Source of the DNA: Micropruina sonneratiae | GTDB taxonomy: Bacteria; Actinomycetota; Actinomycetes; Propionibacteriales; Propionibacteriaceae | Direction: 5' to 3' | Assembly (NCBI RefSeq): GCF_025972045.1 | Contig: NZ_JAPDHX010000001.1 | Location: 209,181-273,180, forward strand | DNA: 64,000 bases | Shown: positions 51,746 through 61,409 of the stretch, piece by piece | How the letters are laid out: every line of letters begins with the position of its first letter | Position numbering within the stretch: position 1 is the first letter of the stretch | Notes under the pieces: generated by a model | Seen by the model: the letters and a program-made list of their open reading frames with translations, nothing else | Told to the model about the DNA's origin: nothing | Database searches by the model: none | Translations under genes and position numbers: made by a program

Positions 51746-53337
51746 TGGCGGAGAGAACCCGGCGTCCCGGGACCCTGCGCGGCGCGGAGACGCTGCGCTG
51801 GCTCTGGACGCAGCTGACCTCGATGCGCACCGCCCTGGTGTTGCTGTTCGCCCTGGCGCTGGCCGCCATTCCCGGTTCGCTGCTGCCGCAGCGGCCCACC
51901 TCGCCGGTGCGGGTGCGGGAGTTCATCACCGACAATCCGCAGCTGGGGCCGATCTACGACGCCGTGGGCCTGTTCGACGTGTACGCCTCGCCGTGGTTCG
52001 CCGCGATCTACCTGCTGCTGTTCGTCTCGCTGGTCGGCTGCATCATTCCCCGGGTCGGGGTCTACGCACGAGGACTGCGTGCCCAGCCGCCGACCACCCC
52101 ACGCAATCTGGCGCGGCTGCCGGCGCACCTGGACGCGCCGGCGTCCGACGACCCGTCGACGGTGCTGGACGCCGCCGAGCGCGAGCTGCGCAGGCGACGG
52201 TTCCGGGTCCGCCGGCTGGACGATTCGGTGAGCGCCGAGCGCGGCTACCTGCGCGAACTGGGCAACCTGGTCTTCCACTGCTCGCTGGTGTTCCTGCTGT
52301 CCGGGGTGGCCGTGGGCAGCCTCTTCGGCTACAAGGGCACGGTCGCGGTCGTCGAGGGCCAGTCGTTCAGCAACACCCTCACCCAGTTCGACGACTTCTC
52401 CTCCGGCGGGCTGTTCAGTCCCCAACAGCTGGTGCCGTTCACGGTCAAACTGGACAGCTTCGAGGCCAAGTTCGAGACCGGGCCGGTGCAGCGTGGCGCC
52501 GCGCGGGTGTTCCGGGCGCACACCACGACCACCATCGACGGCGCCAGCACCGACGGCCTGCTCGAGGTGAACCATCCGCTCAGCCTCGGCGACAGCGTGG
52601 TGCACCTGGTCGGGCACGGGTACGCCGTCGACGTCACGGTGAAGGACGCCAACGGCGACGTCGCCTTCACGGGGCCGGTGATCCTGCTGCCGCAGGACGG
52701 CAACTTCCTGTCCGTCGGGGTGGTCAAGGCGCCGTTCGCCCGCCCGGAGCGGCTGGCGTTCGAGGCGCTGTTCCTGCCCACGGCGGTGGACACCGACTCG
52801 GGTGGCGCGTCCGCCTTCCCCGACGCGCTCAACCCGGCCCTGCTGCTCAACGCCTGGCACGGACCGCCGAAGGAGGCGACCGGCGAGCCGGAGAACGTCT
52901 ACTCGCTGAACACCGTCGGACTGACTCAGTTCACCACCGACGACGGCGACAAGTTGCGCTTCACGCTGGTGCCCGGGCAGAGCTACACCCTGCCCGACGG
53001 TTCGACGATCGAGTTCCACGACTGGAAGCGCTGGGTGAGCCTGCAGGTCTCCTCCACGCCGGGGCTGTGGCTGGTGTTCGCGTCGGTGCTGGTCGCCGTG
53101 ACCGGGCTGTGCCTGTCGCTGTTCATCCGTCCCCGCCGGCTGTGGGTGCGGGCCGGGGCCGGTGGCGTCGAGGTGGCCGGACTGGACCGCACCGAGGGCC
53201 GCGGTGGGCTGCAGGACGAGGTGCGCTCGCTGGCCGAGGCGCTGGAGCTCGCCGTGACCGACGAACCCGTGGACGAGGGGGTTGCGCAGTCGCCCCCGGG
53301 CGGCGCAGGCTCACCGCAGGAGGACGAGGAGGACTGA
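51745..53337 (+). CDS. resB: ResB-like cytochrome c synthase subunit
   Basis: A 530-residue System II component that, with CcsB, carries haem across the membrane and attaches it to apocytochrome c. It has three N-terminal TM helices (about 30-50, 85-110, 172-195), with the conserved LWTQLTSMRTALVLLFALALAAIPGSLLPQR (in parts), a large outside domain, and a last TM helix (about 443-465, WLVFASVLVAVTGLCLSLF). A cytoplasmic acidic tail ends the protein. ATG at 51745 overlaps the ccdA stop. Confidence 0.94.
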   Translation: MAERTRRPGTLRGAETLRWLWTQLTSMRTALVLLFALALAAIPGSLLPQRPTSPVRVREFITDNPQLGPIYDAVGLFDVYASPWFAAIYLLLFVSLVGCIIPRVGVYARGLRAQPPTTPRNLARLPAHLDAPASDDPSTVLDAAERELRRRRFRVRRLDDSVSAERGYLRELGNLVFHCSLVFLLSGVAVGSLFGYKGTVAVVEGQSFSNTLTQFDDFSSGGLFSPQQLVPFTVKLDSFEAKFETGPVQRGAARVFRAHTTTTIDGASTDGLLEVNHPLSLGDSVVHLVGHGYAVDVTVKDANGDVAFTGPVILLPQDGNFLSVGVVKAPFARPERLAFEALFLPTAVDTDSGGASAFPDALNPALLLNAWHGPPKEATGEPENVYSLNTVGLTQFTTDDGDKLRFTLVPGQSYTLPDGSTIEFHDWKRWVSLQVSSTPGLWLVFASVLVAVTGLCLSLFIRPRRLWVRAGAGGVEVAGLDRTEGRGGLQDEVRSLAEALELAVTDEPVDEGVAQSPPGGAGSPQEDEED

Positions 53338-54308
53338 TGGCCGAGTACTGGTCGAACCTGGCGATGGTGACCTCGGTGGTGGTCTACCTGCTTGCCCTGG
53401 GTGCGTTCGCCGCCGAGTGGGCCGCCGCCCGCAAGCTGGAGCCCGAGGTGGTGCCGGCCGGCGTGCTGGTCGCCAGCGGCGGCGAGGAGGTGATCGGCGA
53501 CGCGCCGGCGCCCGAGGTCGCCGCGCCGACCTCGAAGGCGCCGGACGACACCGCGACCCGCATCCGGGTGGACATGTTCGGCCGGATGGGGCTGGCCCTG
53601 ACGCTGATCGGCTGGGCGTCGCACCTGGCCGGGGTGGTGATGCGCGGGGTGGCGGGCAACCGGTTTCCATGGGGCAACATGTACGAGTTCGTCACGGCGG
53701 CGATGCTGTTCATCGTCACGATCTTCCTGGTGCTCGCCTTCCGCGGGGTGCGGTGGCTGGGCCTTCCGGTGACGCTGCTCGCCGTGATCGGCCAGGGGCT
53801 GGCGGTCACGGTCTTCTACGTGGCCGTGGCGCCGCTGGTGCCTGCGCTGCACTCGGTGTGGTTCGTCATCCACATCGTCGCCGCCGCGGTCGCCGGGGCG
53901 GCATTCAACGTGGGTGGCCTGCTGTCGATCCTGTACCTGCTGAAGAGCCGGGCGGTGCGCCGCGAAAAGGTGCGCGGCTACCTGGCCAAGCTGCCCTCGC
54001 CGACCCGGATCGACGAGTTGGCCTACCGCTTCCACGCCTTTGCCTTCCCGCTGTGGACGTTCGCCATCGCCGCCGGTTCGGTATGGGCCGAGTACGCCTG
54101 GGGACGGTTCTGGGGCTGGGACCCCAAGGAGACCTGGTCGCTGGTCACCTGGGTGGTCTACGCCGGCTACCTGCACGCCCGGGCCACCGCCGGCTGGCGG
54201 GGCAGGCGGGCCGCGGTGGTGGCCATCGTCGGCCTGGCCTGCTTCTGGTTCAACTTCGTCGGCATCAACCTGCTGGTCTCGGGCCTGCACTCCTACGCCG
54301 GCATCTGA
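53337..54308 (+). CDS. ccsB: CcsB/ResC-like cytochrome c assembly protein
   Basis: A 323-residue polytopic protein with about eight TM helices. It holds the tryptophan-rich haem-binding motif WGRFWGWDPKETWSLVTW and conserved histidines at YRFHAFAFPLWT, VWFVIHI and LVSGLHSYAG. A longer cytoplasmic loop (about 35-80) rich in Ala, Glu and Val is an insertion. It is the partner of ResB in System II maturation. ATG overlaps the resB stop (TGATG). Confidence 0.95.
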   Translation: MAEYWSNLAMVTSVVVYLLALGAFAAEWAAARKLEPEVVPAGVLVASGGEEVIGDAPAPEVAAPTSKAPDDTATRIRVDMFGRMGLALTLIGWASHLAGVVMRGVAGNRFPWGNMYEFVTAAMLFIVTIFLVLAFRGVRWLGLPVTLLAVIGQGLAVTVFYVAVAPLVPALHSVWFVIHIVAAAVAGAAFNVGGLLSILYLLKSRAVRREKVRGYLAKLPSPTRIDELAYRFHAFAFPLWTFAIAAGSVWAEYAWGRFWGWDPKETWSLVTWVVYAGYLHARATAGWRGRRAAVVAIVGLACFWFNFVGINLLVSGLHSYAGI

Positions 54309-54321
54309 GTCGCCGGAAGCC

Positions 54322-54349
54322 TTCCGTCGCAGGGTGCGATGGCTAGCCT
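54322..54349 (+). promoter_or_regulatory. Promoter of the acyl-CoA ligase gene
   Basis: TTCCGT (54322-54327) and TAGCCT (54344-54349) are spaced by 16 bases. A leader of about 35 bases with GGAG before the ATG at 54391 follows. Confidence 0.45.
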
Positions 54350-54390
54350 GACGCCCACGATCCCCGCCAGTGCCGTCGATGGAGTCCCAC

Positions 54391-55962
54391 ATGCCGAGCC
54401 CGGAAGCCCTTGTCGTCCCCAACGTCACCGTCTACGACAGCCTGTTCGCCGACCTCACCGAAGCGGACGCCGACCGCGTCGCCATGGTCAACGGCGCCAA
54501 TGGGGTCGAGGTGACCTTCGGCCAACTGCGTGAACGGGTCGACGCCTTCGCCGGCTGGCTGGCCGTGCAGGGCATCGGGCCGGGCGACGTCGTCGGCCTG
54601 CTGGCGCCCAACGGTGCCGCGTTCGCCATCGCCTTCCACGGCATCCTCGCCGCCGGCGCGACCGCCACCACGATCAACGCCCTGTACACCCCGGCCCAGA
54701 TCACCAACCAACTGCGGGACGCGTCCGCCGTGGCGGTGGTGACCGTTTCGCAGCTGCTGCCCGGTGTCGAGGTGGCCGCCGCCGAGCTCGGCATCCCGGC
54801 CGGGCGGGTGGTGGTCATCGACGGTGCCGAGGGCCACCCGTCGGCCTCCGAGATCCTGGCCGCCGGCCATCCGCGGCCCGAGCTCGACCTCGACCCCGCG
54901 ACCCGGCTGGCCGTGCTGCCGTACAGCTCGGGCACCACCGGCTACCCGAAGGGGGTGATGCTCACCCACCGCAACCTGGTCGCCAACGTCGCCCAGTGCC
55001 AGCCGATCGGGGTGACCGGCGACGACGTGGTGCTGGCGGTGTTGCCCTTCTTCCACATCTACGGAATGACGGTGCTGCTCAACTACGCGCTGCAGCGGCG
55101 GGCCCGGCTGGTCACGATGGCCCGCTTCGACCTGGCCGAGTTCCTCCGGATCATCGAGCGGCACCGCACCACGTGGGTGTTCATCGCGCCGCCGATCGCG
55201 GTGGCGCTGGCCAAGCACCCGGCCGTGGACGCCGTGGACACCTCCGCGGTCAAGGTGGTGTTCTCGGGCGCCGCCCCGCTCGATGCGGCGCTCGCCGACG
55301 CGGTGGCGAAACGCCTGGGCTGCGTGGTGGCGCAGGGTTACGGGATGACCGAGACCTCGCCGGTCACCCACGTGATCGACTGGCGCGACGCGTCCATCGA
55401 CCGCTCCTCGATCGGGACTCCCGTGCCGGGAACGCAGGCCAGGGTCGTGGACGCCGACGGCAACGACGTGGCGGTACCGCCGGAGGGCCCGAGTGAACGC
55501 GGTGAGCTGTGGATCCGCGGCCCGCAGGTGATGACCGGGTACCTCAACGACCCTGAGGCCACGGCGGCCACCCTGGACGCCGATGGCTGGCTGCACACCG
55601 GTGACCTGGCCACGGTGGACGCCCTGGGCATCTACCGCATCGTCGACCGGCTCAAGGAGCTGATCAAGTACCGCGGCTACCAGGTGCCGCCGGCGGTGCT
55701 GGAATCGGTGCTGCTGCAGCACCCCGACGTGGCGGACGCCGCGGCGGTCGGGGCGCTCGACGACGACGGGCAGGAGTTCCCCAAGGCGTTCGTCGTGCGG
55801 CGTCCGGGCAGCGAGGTGAGCGCCGAGGACGTGATGGCCTTCGTCGCCGAGCGGGTGGCACCGCACGAGAAGGTGCGGGCGGTGGAGTTCATCGAGGCGG
55901 TGCCCAAGTCGGCCTCCGGCAAGATCCTGCGCCGCGAGCTGAAGGACGCCCACGGCGCCTGA
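54391..55962 (+). CDS. AMP-binding acyl/aryl-CoA ligase
   Basis: A 523-residue adenylate-forming enzyme close to 4-coumarate:CoA ligase and medium-chain fatty acid ligases. The P-loop is LPYSSGTTGYPKGVMLTH, the A5 motif QGYGMTETSPVTH, the A7 motif WLHTGDLATVD with its Asp, the hinge RLKELIKYRGYQVPP, and the catalytic Lys in PKSASGKILRREL. Start ATG at 54391 has GGAG 6 bases upstream, better than GTG at 54370. The substrate cannot be read from sequence. No beta-oxidation genes adjoin. Confidence 0.92.
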   Translation: MPSPEALVVPNVTVYDSLFADLTEADADRVAMVNGANGVEVTFGQLRERVDAFAGWLAVQGIGPGDVVGLLAPNGAAFAIAFHGILAAGATATTINALYTPAQITNQLRDASAVAVVTVSQLLPGVEVAAAELGIPAGRVVVIDGAEGHPSASEILAAGHPRPELDLDPATRLAVLPYSSGTTGYPKGVMLTHRNLVANVAQCQPIGVTGDDVVLAVLPFFHIYGMTVLLNYALQRRARLVTMARFDLAEFLRIIERHRTTWVFIAPPIAVALAKHPAVDAVDTSAVKVVFSGAAPLDAALADAVAKRLGCVVAQGYGMTETSPVTHVIDWRDASIDRSSIGTPVPGTQARVVDADGNDVAVPPEGPSERGELWIRGPQVMTGYLNDPEATAATLDADGWLHTGDLATVDALGIYRIVDRLKELIKYRGYQVPPAVLESVLLQHPDVADAAAVGALDDDGQEFPKAFVVRRPGSEVSAEDVMAFVAERVAPHEKVRAVEFIEAVPKSASGKILRRELKDAHGA

Positions 55963-56029
55963 GGTCCAGCGCCGGCGGCGAGGTGGGGTCGTCACCGCAG
56001 CGTCATCGGAGAGTGCAAGAATCGGCCCC

Positions 56030-57415
56030 ATGCGGCATTTCGACCTGTGCGTGATCGGCTCCGGCTCGGGCAACTCGATCATCGACGACCAGTTCAGCGA
56101 CCAGCAGGTCGCGCTGGTCGACAAGGGCGAACGGTTCGGCGGTACCTGCCTCAACGTGGGCTGCATCCCGACCAAGATGTTCGTCCACCCGGCCGACCTG
56201 GCCGCGTCGGTCGACCACGCGCGGGCCCTCGGCGTCGACCTCACCCTCGACGGCGTCCACTGGGCCGCCGTCCGCGACCGCATCTTCGGCCGGATCGACC
56301 CGATCAGCGAGGCCGGCGAGCAGTGGCGCGAGCACAACGAGAACGTCACCCTGTTCCGTGAACCGGCCCGGTTCACCGGCCCCAGGCAGTTGCTGGTCGG
56401 CGACGAGACGATCACCGCCGAGAAGTTCGTCATCGCGGCCGGGTCGCGGCCGCAGTTCCCCCCGATCGCAGGTCTGGACGACCCGGCGGTCGCCGACCGG
56501 GTGCACACCTCCGACGACGTGATGCGGCTGGACCACCTGCCCGCTTCGCTGGTGATCATCGGCGGCGGCTTCGTGTCAGCCGAGTTCGCACACATCTTCA
56601 GCGCGTTCGGCACCGACGTCACCGTCCTGCAGCGTTCGGACGTGATGCTGCGCAAGGAGGACGCCGACATCGCCGCCGCCTTCACCGAGCAACTGGCCCG
56701 GCGGGTCAACGTGCGGCTGCGGCAGGAGGTCATCGGCATCGAGCCGACCGGCCGCGACACGGTGCTGGTCGAGAGCGTGGACCCCGACGGCATCCACTAC
56801 GACTTCGAGGCCGAACAGGTGCTGGTCGCCCTTGGCCGCATCCCCAACGGCGACCTGCTCGACCTGCCGGCCACCGGCGTCGCCGTCGACGCCGACGGCC
56901 TGGTCGTCGTCGACGAGTACCAGCAGACGAGCGTGAAGGGCATCTTCGCCCTCGGCGACGTGTGCTCACCCGCGCAGCTCAAGCACGTCGCCAACCACGA
57001 GGCCCGCGTCGTGCAGCACAACCTGCTGCACCCCAGGCGGATGACCGCCGCCGACCACCGGTTCATCCCGCACGCGGTGTTCAGCGACCCGCAGATCGCC
57101 TCGGTCGGGCTCACCGAGCAGCAGGCCATGCAGCGCAAGGCCAGCTACGTGGTGGCCCGGCAGGACTACTCCGGTGTCGCCTACGGTTGGGCGATGGAGA
57201 ACACCGACAGCTTCTGCAAGCTGATCGCCGACCCGCGCACCAAGCAGCTGCTCGGCGCGCACATCATCGGGCCCGAGGCGTCCACCCTCCTCCAGCCGCT
57301 GATCCAGGCGATGTCGTTCGGGCTGAAGGCCCCCGACATGGCCCGCGGCCAGTACTGGATCCACCCGGCGCTCACCGAGGTGGTCGAGAACGCGCTATTG
57401 GCGCTCAAGTTGTGA
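56030..57415 (+). CDS. mtr: Mycothione reductase
   Basis: A flavoprotein disulfide reductase that restores mycothiol, the main low-molecular thiol of actinobacteria; 461 residues. FAD loop CVIGSGSGNSII, redox pair Cys40/Cys45 in GGTCLNVGCIPTK, NADPH-binding VIIGGGFVSAEFAHIF, FALGDVC, and the C-terminal catalytic His-Glu HPALTEVVENALLAL. GSGSGN, where glutathione reductases have GxGxGG, is characteristic of Mtr. AAGAAT lies 7 bases before the ATG, a weak leaderless-type element. The next gene overlaps its stop codon. Confidence 0.95.
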   Translation: MRHFDLCVIGSGSGNSIIDDQFSDQQVALVDKGERFGGTCLNVGCIPTKMFVHPADLAASVDHARALGVDLTLDGVHWAAVRDRIFGRIDPISEAGEQWREHNENVTLFREPARFTGPRQLLVGDETITAEKFVIAAGSRPQFPPIAGLDDPAVADRVHTSDDVMRLDHLPASLVIIGGGFVSAEFAHIFSAFGTDVTVLQRSDVMLRKEDADIAAAFTEQLARRVNVRLRQEVIGIEPTGRDTVLVESVDPDGIHYDFEAEQVLVALGRIPNGDLLDLPATGVAVDADGLVVVDEYQQTSVKGIFALGDVCSPAQLKHVANHEARVVQHNLLHPRRMTAADHRFIPHAVFSDPQIASVGLTEQQAMQRKASYVVARQDYSGVAYGWAMENTDSFCKLIADPRTKQLLGAHIIGPEASTLLQPLIQAMSFGLKAPDMARGQYWIHPALTEVVENALLALKL

Positions 57416-58620
57416 AGCGTCTGGCCGCGGCCATCGCCGCCGTCACCCTGCTCGCCGGCTGCACGTCCGGGGCGCCGGCCGTGTCGGTCACCCCGCCCCC
57501 GGTCGTCTCCAGCCCCGCAACGACAGCCGGCCCGGGCGCCCCCACGCCGAGCCCCACGCCCTCGGCGTCCACGACGGCCCCGCCGTCGGTCGCCGAATGT
57601 GCCGCCACCGTGGTCGACGGGCTGAGCCTGCGCGAGCGGGTGGGGCTGACCGTGATGGTCGGGGTGACCGGCGCGTCGAGTTCCGAGTTGAGCGTGCTGC
57701 GCTCGCAGCGGATCGGATCGGTGATCCTGATGGGGCAGCACACCGACGGGGTCGCCGGAGTGAGGCGGCTGACCGCTCGGCTCGCCCTCGACGACCTGCC
57801 CACCCCGCTGCTGATCTCGGTCGACCAGGAGGGTGGGGTCGTCCAGCGGCTCAAGGGCACCGGTTTCAGCACGATTCCGTCGGCGGTCGTGCAGGCGGGG
57901 TTGAGTGACGCCACGTTGCGTTCACGGGCGGCCCGCTGGGGCAGACAACTCGCCTCAGCGGGGGTGGGCTGGACGTTGGCCCCGGTCGCCGATACGGTGC
58001 CGGCCGACATGACCAGCCGCAACGAGCCGATCGGGGTGCTCGAGCGCGGCTACGGGTCGACCCCCGGCACGGTGGCGGACAAGGTGACCGCCTTCGTCCA
58101 GGGCATGCACGATTCGGGCGTCGCGACCTCGGCGAAACACTTCCCGGGCATCGGCAGGGTGGTCGGCAACACCGACTTCACCGCGGGCGTGAAGGACACC
58201 GTCACCCGCTCCGACGACCCCTACCTGCAGCCGTTCGCGGCGGCGGTCGAGGCCGGCGCGCCCAGCATCATGGTCTCCACCGTCACCTACACCAGGATCG
58301 ACGCCCGGCATCCGGCGGTGTTCTCCCCGACGGTGATCGGTCTGCTGCGCGACCAGCTCGGCTTCGACGGCGTGGTCATCTCCGACGACCTGGGCGCAGC
58401 GAAGTCGATGGCGTCGGTGCCGGCCGACGAGCGGGGCGTCGGCTTCATCGAGGCCGGCGGCGACATCGCGATGACGGTCACCCCCGGACTCGCCGACGAC
58501 TTCGCCGCGGGCATCCGCCGGGCCGCGAGGGACGACCCCGCGATCGCCGATCAGGTCCGGGCGGCAGCCACCAGGGTGGTCGCGATGAAGATCGACGCCG
58601 GTCTGCTGCCCTGCCGCTGA
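57412..58620 (+). CDS. GH3 beta-N-acetylhexosaminidase-like lipoprotein
   Basis: A 402-residue family 3 glycosidase anchored as a lipoprotein. The signal MKRLAAAIAAVTLLAGC has lipobox LLAGC at Cys17; a Ser/Pro/Thr linker leads to the TIM-barrel (about 65-400). Family signatures: VSVDQEGGVVQRLKG, SAKHFPGIGRVVGNTDF (the usual KHFPGHGD, with Ile for His), and the nucleophile Asp in VVISDDLGA. GTG at 57412 overlaps the mtr stop (GTGA). The role is probably peptidoglycan or muropeptide recycling. The changed HFPG position may affect activity. Confidence 0.9.
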   Translation: MKRLAAAIAAVTLLAGCTSGAPAVSVTPPPVVSSPATTAGPGAPTPSPTPSASTTAPPSVAECAATVVDGLSLRERVGLTVMVGVTGASSSELSVLRSQRIGSVILMGQHTDGVAGVRRLTARLALDDLPTPLLISVDQEGGVVQRLKGTGFSTIPSAVVQAGLSDATLRSRAARWGRQLASAGVGWTLAPVADTVPADMTSRNEPIGVLERGYGSTPGTVADKVTAFVQGMHDSGVATSAKHFPGIGRVVGNTDFTAGVKDTVTRSDDPYLQPFAAAVEAGAPSIMVSTVTYTRIDARHPAVFSPTVIGLLRDQLGFDGVVISDDLGAAKSMASVPADERGVGFIEAGGDIAMTVTPGLADDFAAGIRRAARDDPAIADQVRAAATRVVAMKIDAGLLPCR

Positions 58621-58627
58621 TCGCGGC

Positions 58628-59506
58628 TCAGCCGTCGACCTTGAGGCCCTTCATTGCCGCACGGGCGTCCGGCACGAGCTCGGCGGCGGTGTCGGGGATC
58701 GAGGCGTAGAAGATGCTGGACGCCGCATCCGAGGTGGCGACGATCAGGATGATGGCCAGCTCGCCCTTGGTCTGCAGGCCGGGGATGTCGAAGGTCAGGT
58801 GCGTCTCGACCAGCCAGGCGTCCTTGCCGTCGATGGTGCTGGCCTTGTTGACCTGGTCGTCGCGGACGACCTCGGCGTCGTCGTAGAAGACACCCATGAT
58901 GCACTTGACCACGATCTCGGAGCCCTGCTGCGGGCTGAAGAAGCCGTCCCCGGCGACGAGTTCGCCGACCAGCACCGACGCCACCCAGTTCGAGCCGGGC
59001 TTGTAGTTCTGTTCGATGGTCACCGTCTGAGTGAGCACGTCGCGGCCGAACGGGACGCGGTCCTCGACCTGCGGGCTGCTCCACGGGCTGCCCAGTTGCG
59101 GGTAGGAGAGCCGGCCGCCGTGCACCCGGCCGTCGTTGGGTGCGGCCTCGGGGCTGACCGTGGTGGCCACCTGTTTGGGGCACACGTTCTGGGTGGGGTT
59201 CGAGCCAGGGTCGTTTCCGCCGCCGAAGATGCCGCCGAGCCCGCGAATCGCGAACCAGGCGATCACGCCCAGCACGAGCACGACGGCGGCGATGCCCAGC
59301 CACCAGCCGACCGGGGTGCGGCGCTGCTGCGGCTGGTTGGGGTGCCAGCCGGGTTGCCCACCGGGCCGTTGCGGGGTGCCCAGGCCACCGGCCGGGGGCG
59401 CCTGGGTGGGGTTGTTCGTTATGGACGCCGACCAGGAGGACCCGGTCCAGTACCGGTACATTCCCGGTTGGCCGCCCGGATCCGGATACCACCCTGCGCT
59501 GCTCAC
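58628..59506 (-). CDS. DUF2510 membrane protein
   Basis: A 292-residue protein beginning with a DUF2510 motif (GWYPDPGGQPGMYRYWTGSSW), common at the N-terminus of actinobacterial membrane proteins. A Pro/Gln-rich stretch, one TM helix (about 68-92, WLGIAAVVLVLGVIAWFAI), a Gly-rich spacer and a folded outside domain of about 180 residues with two conserved cysteines (NVCPKQ, VKCIMG) follow. The function is unknown. GTG at 59506 is leaderless-type. It lies between the GH3 gene and the pst operon. Confidence 0.82.
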   Translation of the reverse strand: MSSAGWYPDPGGQPGMYRYWTGSSWSASITNNPTQAPPAGGLGTPQRPGGQPGWHPNQPQQRRTPVGWWLGIAAVVLVLGVIAWFAIRGLGGIFGGGNDPGSNPTQNVCPKQVATTVSPEAAPNDGRVHGGRLSYPQLGSPWSSPQVEDRVPFGRDVLTQTVTIEQNYKPGSNWVASVLVGELVAGDGFFSPQQGSEIVVKCIMGVFYDDAEVVRDDQVNKASTIDGKDAWLVETHLTFDIPGLQTKGELAIILIVATSDAASSIFYASIPDTAAELVPDARAAMKGLKVDG

Positions 59507-59513
59507 GCCGCCG

Positions 59514-59519
59514 ATTCTA
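59514..59519 (-). promoter_or_regulatory. -10 element (TAGAAT), leaderless start
   Basis: On the minus strand TAGAAT lies 7 bases before the GTG at 59506. Confidence 0.6.
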
Positions 59520-59549
59520 GCCAGGGCCGGGAATCGGGCCCGGGGTCGC

Positions 59550-60329
59550 TCAGCCGAAGCGTCCGGTGATGTAGTCCTCGGTGGCCTGCACGTCGGGGGT
59601 GGAGAAGATCTTCTCGGTCGGCCCCATCTCGACCAGCTTGCCGGGCGCGCCGGTGCCGGCGATGTTGAAGAAGGCGGTCTCGTCCGAGACCCGGGCGGCC
59701 TGCTGCATGTTGTGGGTGACGATGACGATCGTGTAGGTCTCCTTGAGCTCCTGCACCAGGTCCTCGACGGCCAGCGTCGAGATCGGGTCGAGGGCGGAGC
59801 AGGGCTCGTCCATCAGCAGAACCTCGGGTTGCATGGCGATCGCCCGGGCGATGCACAGCCGCTGTTGCTGGCCGCCCGAGAGCCCCGAGCCGGGCCGGTC
59901 GAGCCGGTTCTTGACCTCCTCCCACAGGTTGGCGCCGCGCAGCGAGCGCTCCAGCAACTCGTCGGCCTCCCTGGCCTTCATCCGCTGCGCGTTCAGCCGG
60001 TAGCCGGCGAGCACGTTGTCCTTGATCGACATTGTGGGGAACGGGTTGGGACGCTGGAACACCATGCCGACCTGCCGCCGCACGTTGACCGGGTCGACGC
60101 CGTTGCCGTACAGGTTGTGGCCGTCGAGCAGCACGTCGCCCTCGACGTGGGCGCCGGGGATCACCTCGTGCATCCGGTTCAGGGTGCGCAGGAAGGTCGA
60201 CTTGCCGCAGCCGGACGGGCCGATGAAGGCCGTCACCGAACGCGGCTGAATGGTCATGGTGACGTCCTCGACGGCCTTGAACGTGCCGTAGTAGCAGTTG
60301 AGGTCGGTGACCTCGATCCTCTTGGACAT
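59550..60329 (-). CDS. pstB: Phosphate ABC transporter ATPase PstB
   Basis: The ATP-hydrolysing subunit of the high-affinity phosphate importer; 259 residues. Walker [11 protein letters not shown], the Q-loop [12 protein letters not shown], signature LSGGQQQRL, Walker [13 protein letters not shown], and the switch His in [11 protein letters not shown] are intact. It also has the PstB-typical [13 protein letters not shown] start and a C-terminal EDYITGRFG. Translation starts at ATG 60329, 15 bases after the pstA stop. Confidence 0.97.
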   Translation of the reverse strand: MSKRIEVTDLNCYYGTFKAVEDVTMTIQPRSVTAFIGPSGCGKSTFLRTLNRMHEVIPGAHVEGDVLLDGHNLYGNGVDPVNVRRQVGMVFQRPNPFPTMSIKDNVLAGYRLNAQRMKAREADELLERSLRGANLWEEVKNRLDRPGSGLSGGQQQRLCIARAIAMQPEVLLMDEPCSALDPISTLAVEDLVQELKETYTIVIVTHNMQQAARVSDETAFFNIAGTGAPGKLVEMGPTEKIFSTPDVQATEDYITGRFG

Positions 60330-60344
60330 GCGAGGGACTCCTTG

Positions 60345-61409
60345 TCAGCGCCCGGTCTTCGGGCTGAAGCGGTTGGCGATGAAGCGGCCCAGCAGGTTGA
60401 GCACCATGACCAGCACGATCAGGGTCAGGGCACCGGCCCAGGCCCGCTCGTTGTAGAAGATGCGGTCCACGCCGGGGTGCGCGTACTGGTCGTAGACGAA
60501 CACCGGCAGCGTCATCATCGGGTTGGCGAACGGGTTGGTGTTGATCGAGTTGGTGAAGCCGGCGGCGATCATCAGCGGTGCCGTCTCGCCGATGATCCGG
60601 GCGATCGACAAGATGACGCCCGAGACGATGCCGGACACCGCGGTCGGCAGCACCACCGAGGTGATCGTGCGCCACTTCGGCACACCCAACGCGTAGGACG
60701 CCTCCCGCAGCTCGTTGGGGACGATCCGCAGCAACTCCTCGGTGGCACGCACCACGATCGGGATCATCAGCACCGACAGGGCCAGTGACCCGGCGAAGCC
60801 GTTGATGGTGCCGGGGCCGAACACGATCGCCATCAGCGCATAGGCGAACAGGCCGGCCACGATGGAGGGGATGCCGGTCATCACGTCGACGAAGAACGTG
60901 ATGCCGCGGGCGAGCGCGCCGCGTCCGTACTCAACCAGGTAGATGGCCGTCATCAGTCCGATGGGCACCGAGATCAGCGTCGCGATGCCGGTCACGTACA
61001 ACGTCCCGTACAGGGCGTGGGCGGCGCCGCCGCCGTCCCCGATCACGTTGCGCATCGACCAGGTGAACAACGTGACGTCGAAGCGGGGCAGGCCCTGCGA
61101 CAGGGTCTCCCACAGCAGCGACAGCAGTGGCAGCAGGGCGAGCAGGAAGGCGCCGGTGACCAAGTTGGTGGCGAGCCGGTCGGCAGCGGCGCGGCGTCCT
61201 TGGACGACGCGGGCCACCAGATAGGCCACCGGAAGGAAGATCACGGCGCCGAGGAAGGCGGTGGTTCCCGGGTCGAAACCGCCCAGGAGGGAGGCATCGA
61301 TCATTCCAGCCACCAGCAGGCTGCCCGCCAGCGCCACCCAGGTGGTGTAGCCGGGCAACTGCCCGGCGGTCAGCGGATCGGCGTTGCGGGTGGTGGTCGC
61401 GGTGCTCAT
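60345..61409 (-). CDS. pstA: Phosphate ABC transporter permease PstA
   Basis: A permease subunit (354 residues) with about eight TM segments, two more at the N-terminus than the usual six (WVALAGSLLVAGMID, TAFLGAVIFLPVAYLVARV). The binding-protein-dependent transport motif is EASYALGVPKWRTITSVVLP, preceded by MTGIPSIVAGLFAYAL. ATG at 61409 overlaps the pstC stop (ATGA). It forms the channel with PstC. Confidence 0.95.
   Translation of the reverse strand: MSTATTTRNADPLTAGQLPGYTTWVALAGSLLVAGMIDASLLGGFDPGTTAFLGAVIFLPVAYLVARVVQGRRAAADRLATNLVTGAFLLALLPLLSLLWETLSQGLPRFDVTLFTWSMRNVIGDGGGAAHALYGTLYVTGIATLISVPIGLMTAIYLVEYGRGALARGITFFVDVMTGIPSIVAGLFAYALMAIVFGPGTINGFAGSLALSVLMIPIVVRATEELLRIVPNELREASYALGVPKWRTITSVVLPTAVSGIVSGVILSIARIIGETAPLMIAAGFTNSINTNPFANPMMTLPVFVYDQYAHPGVDRIFYNERAWAGALTLIVLVMVLNLLGRFIANRFSPKTGR

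Noticed and set aside
54343-56793. An 816-codon minus-strand open frame
   Set aside because: Antisense to the ligase and mtr genes, which both have complete family motifs; its sequence is compositional noise.
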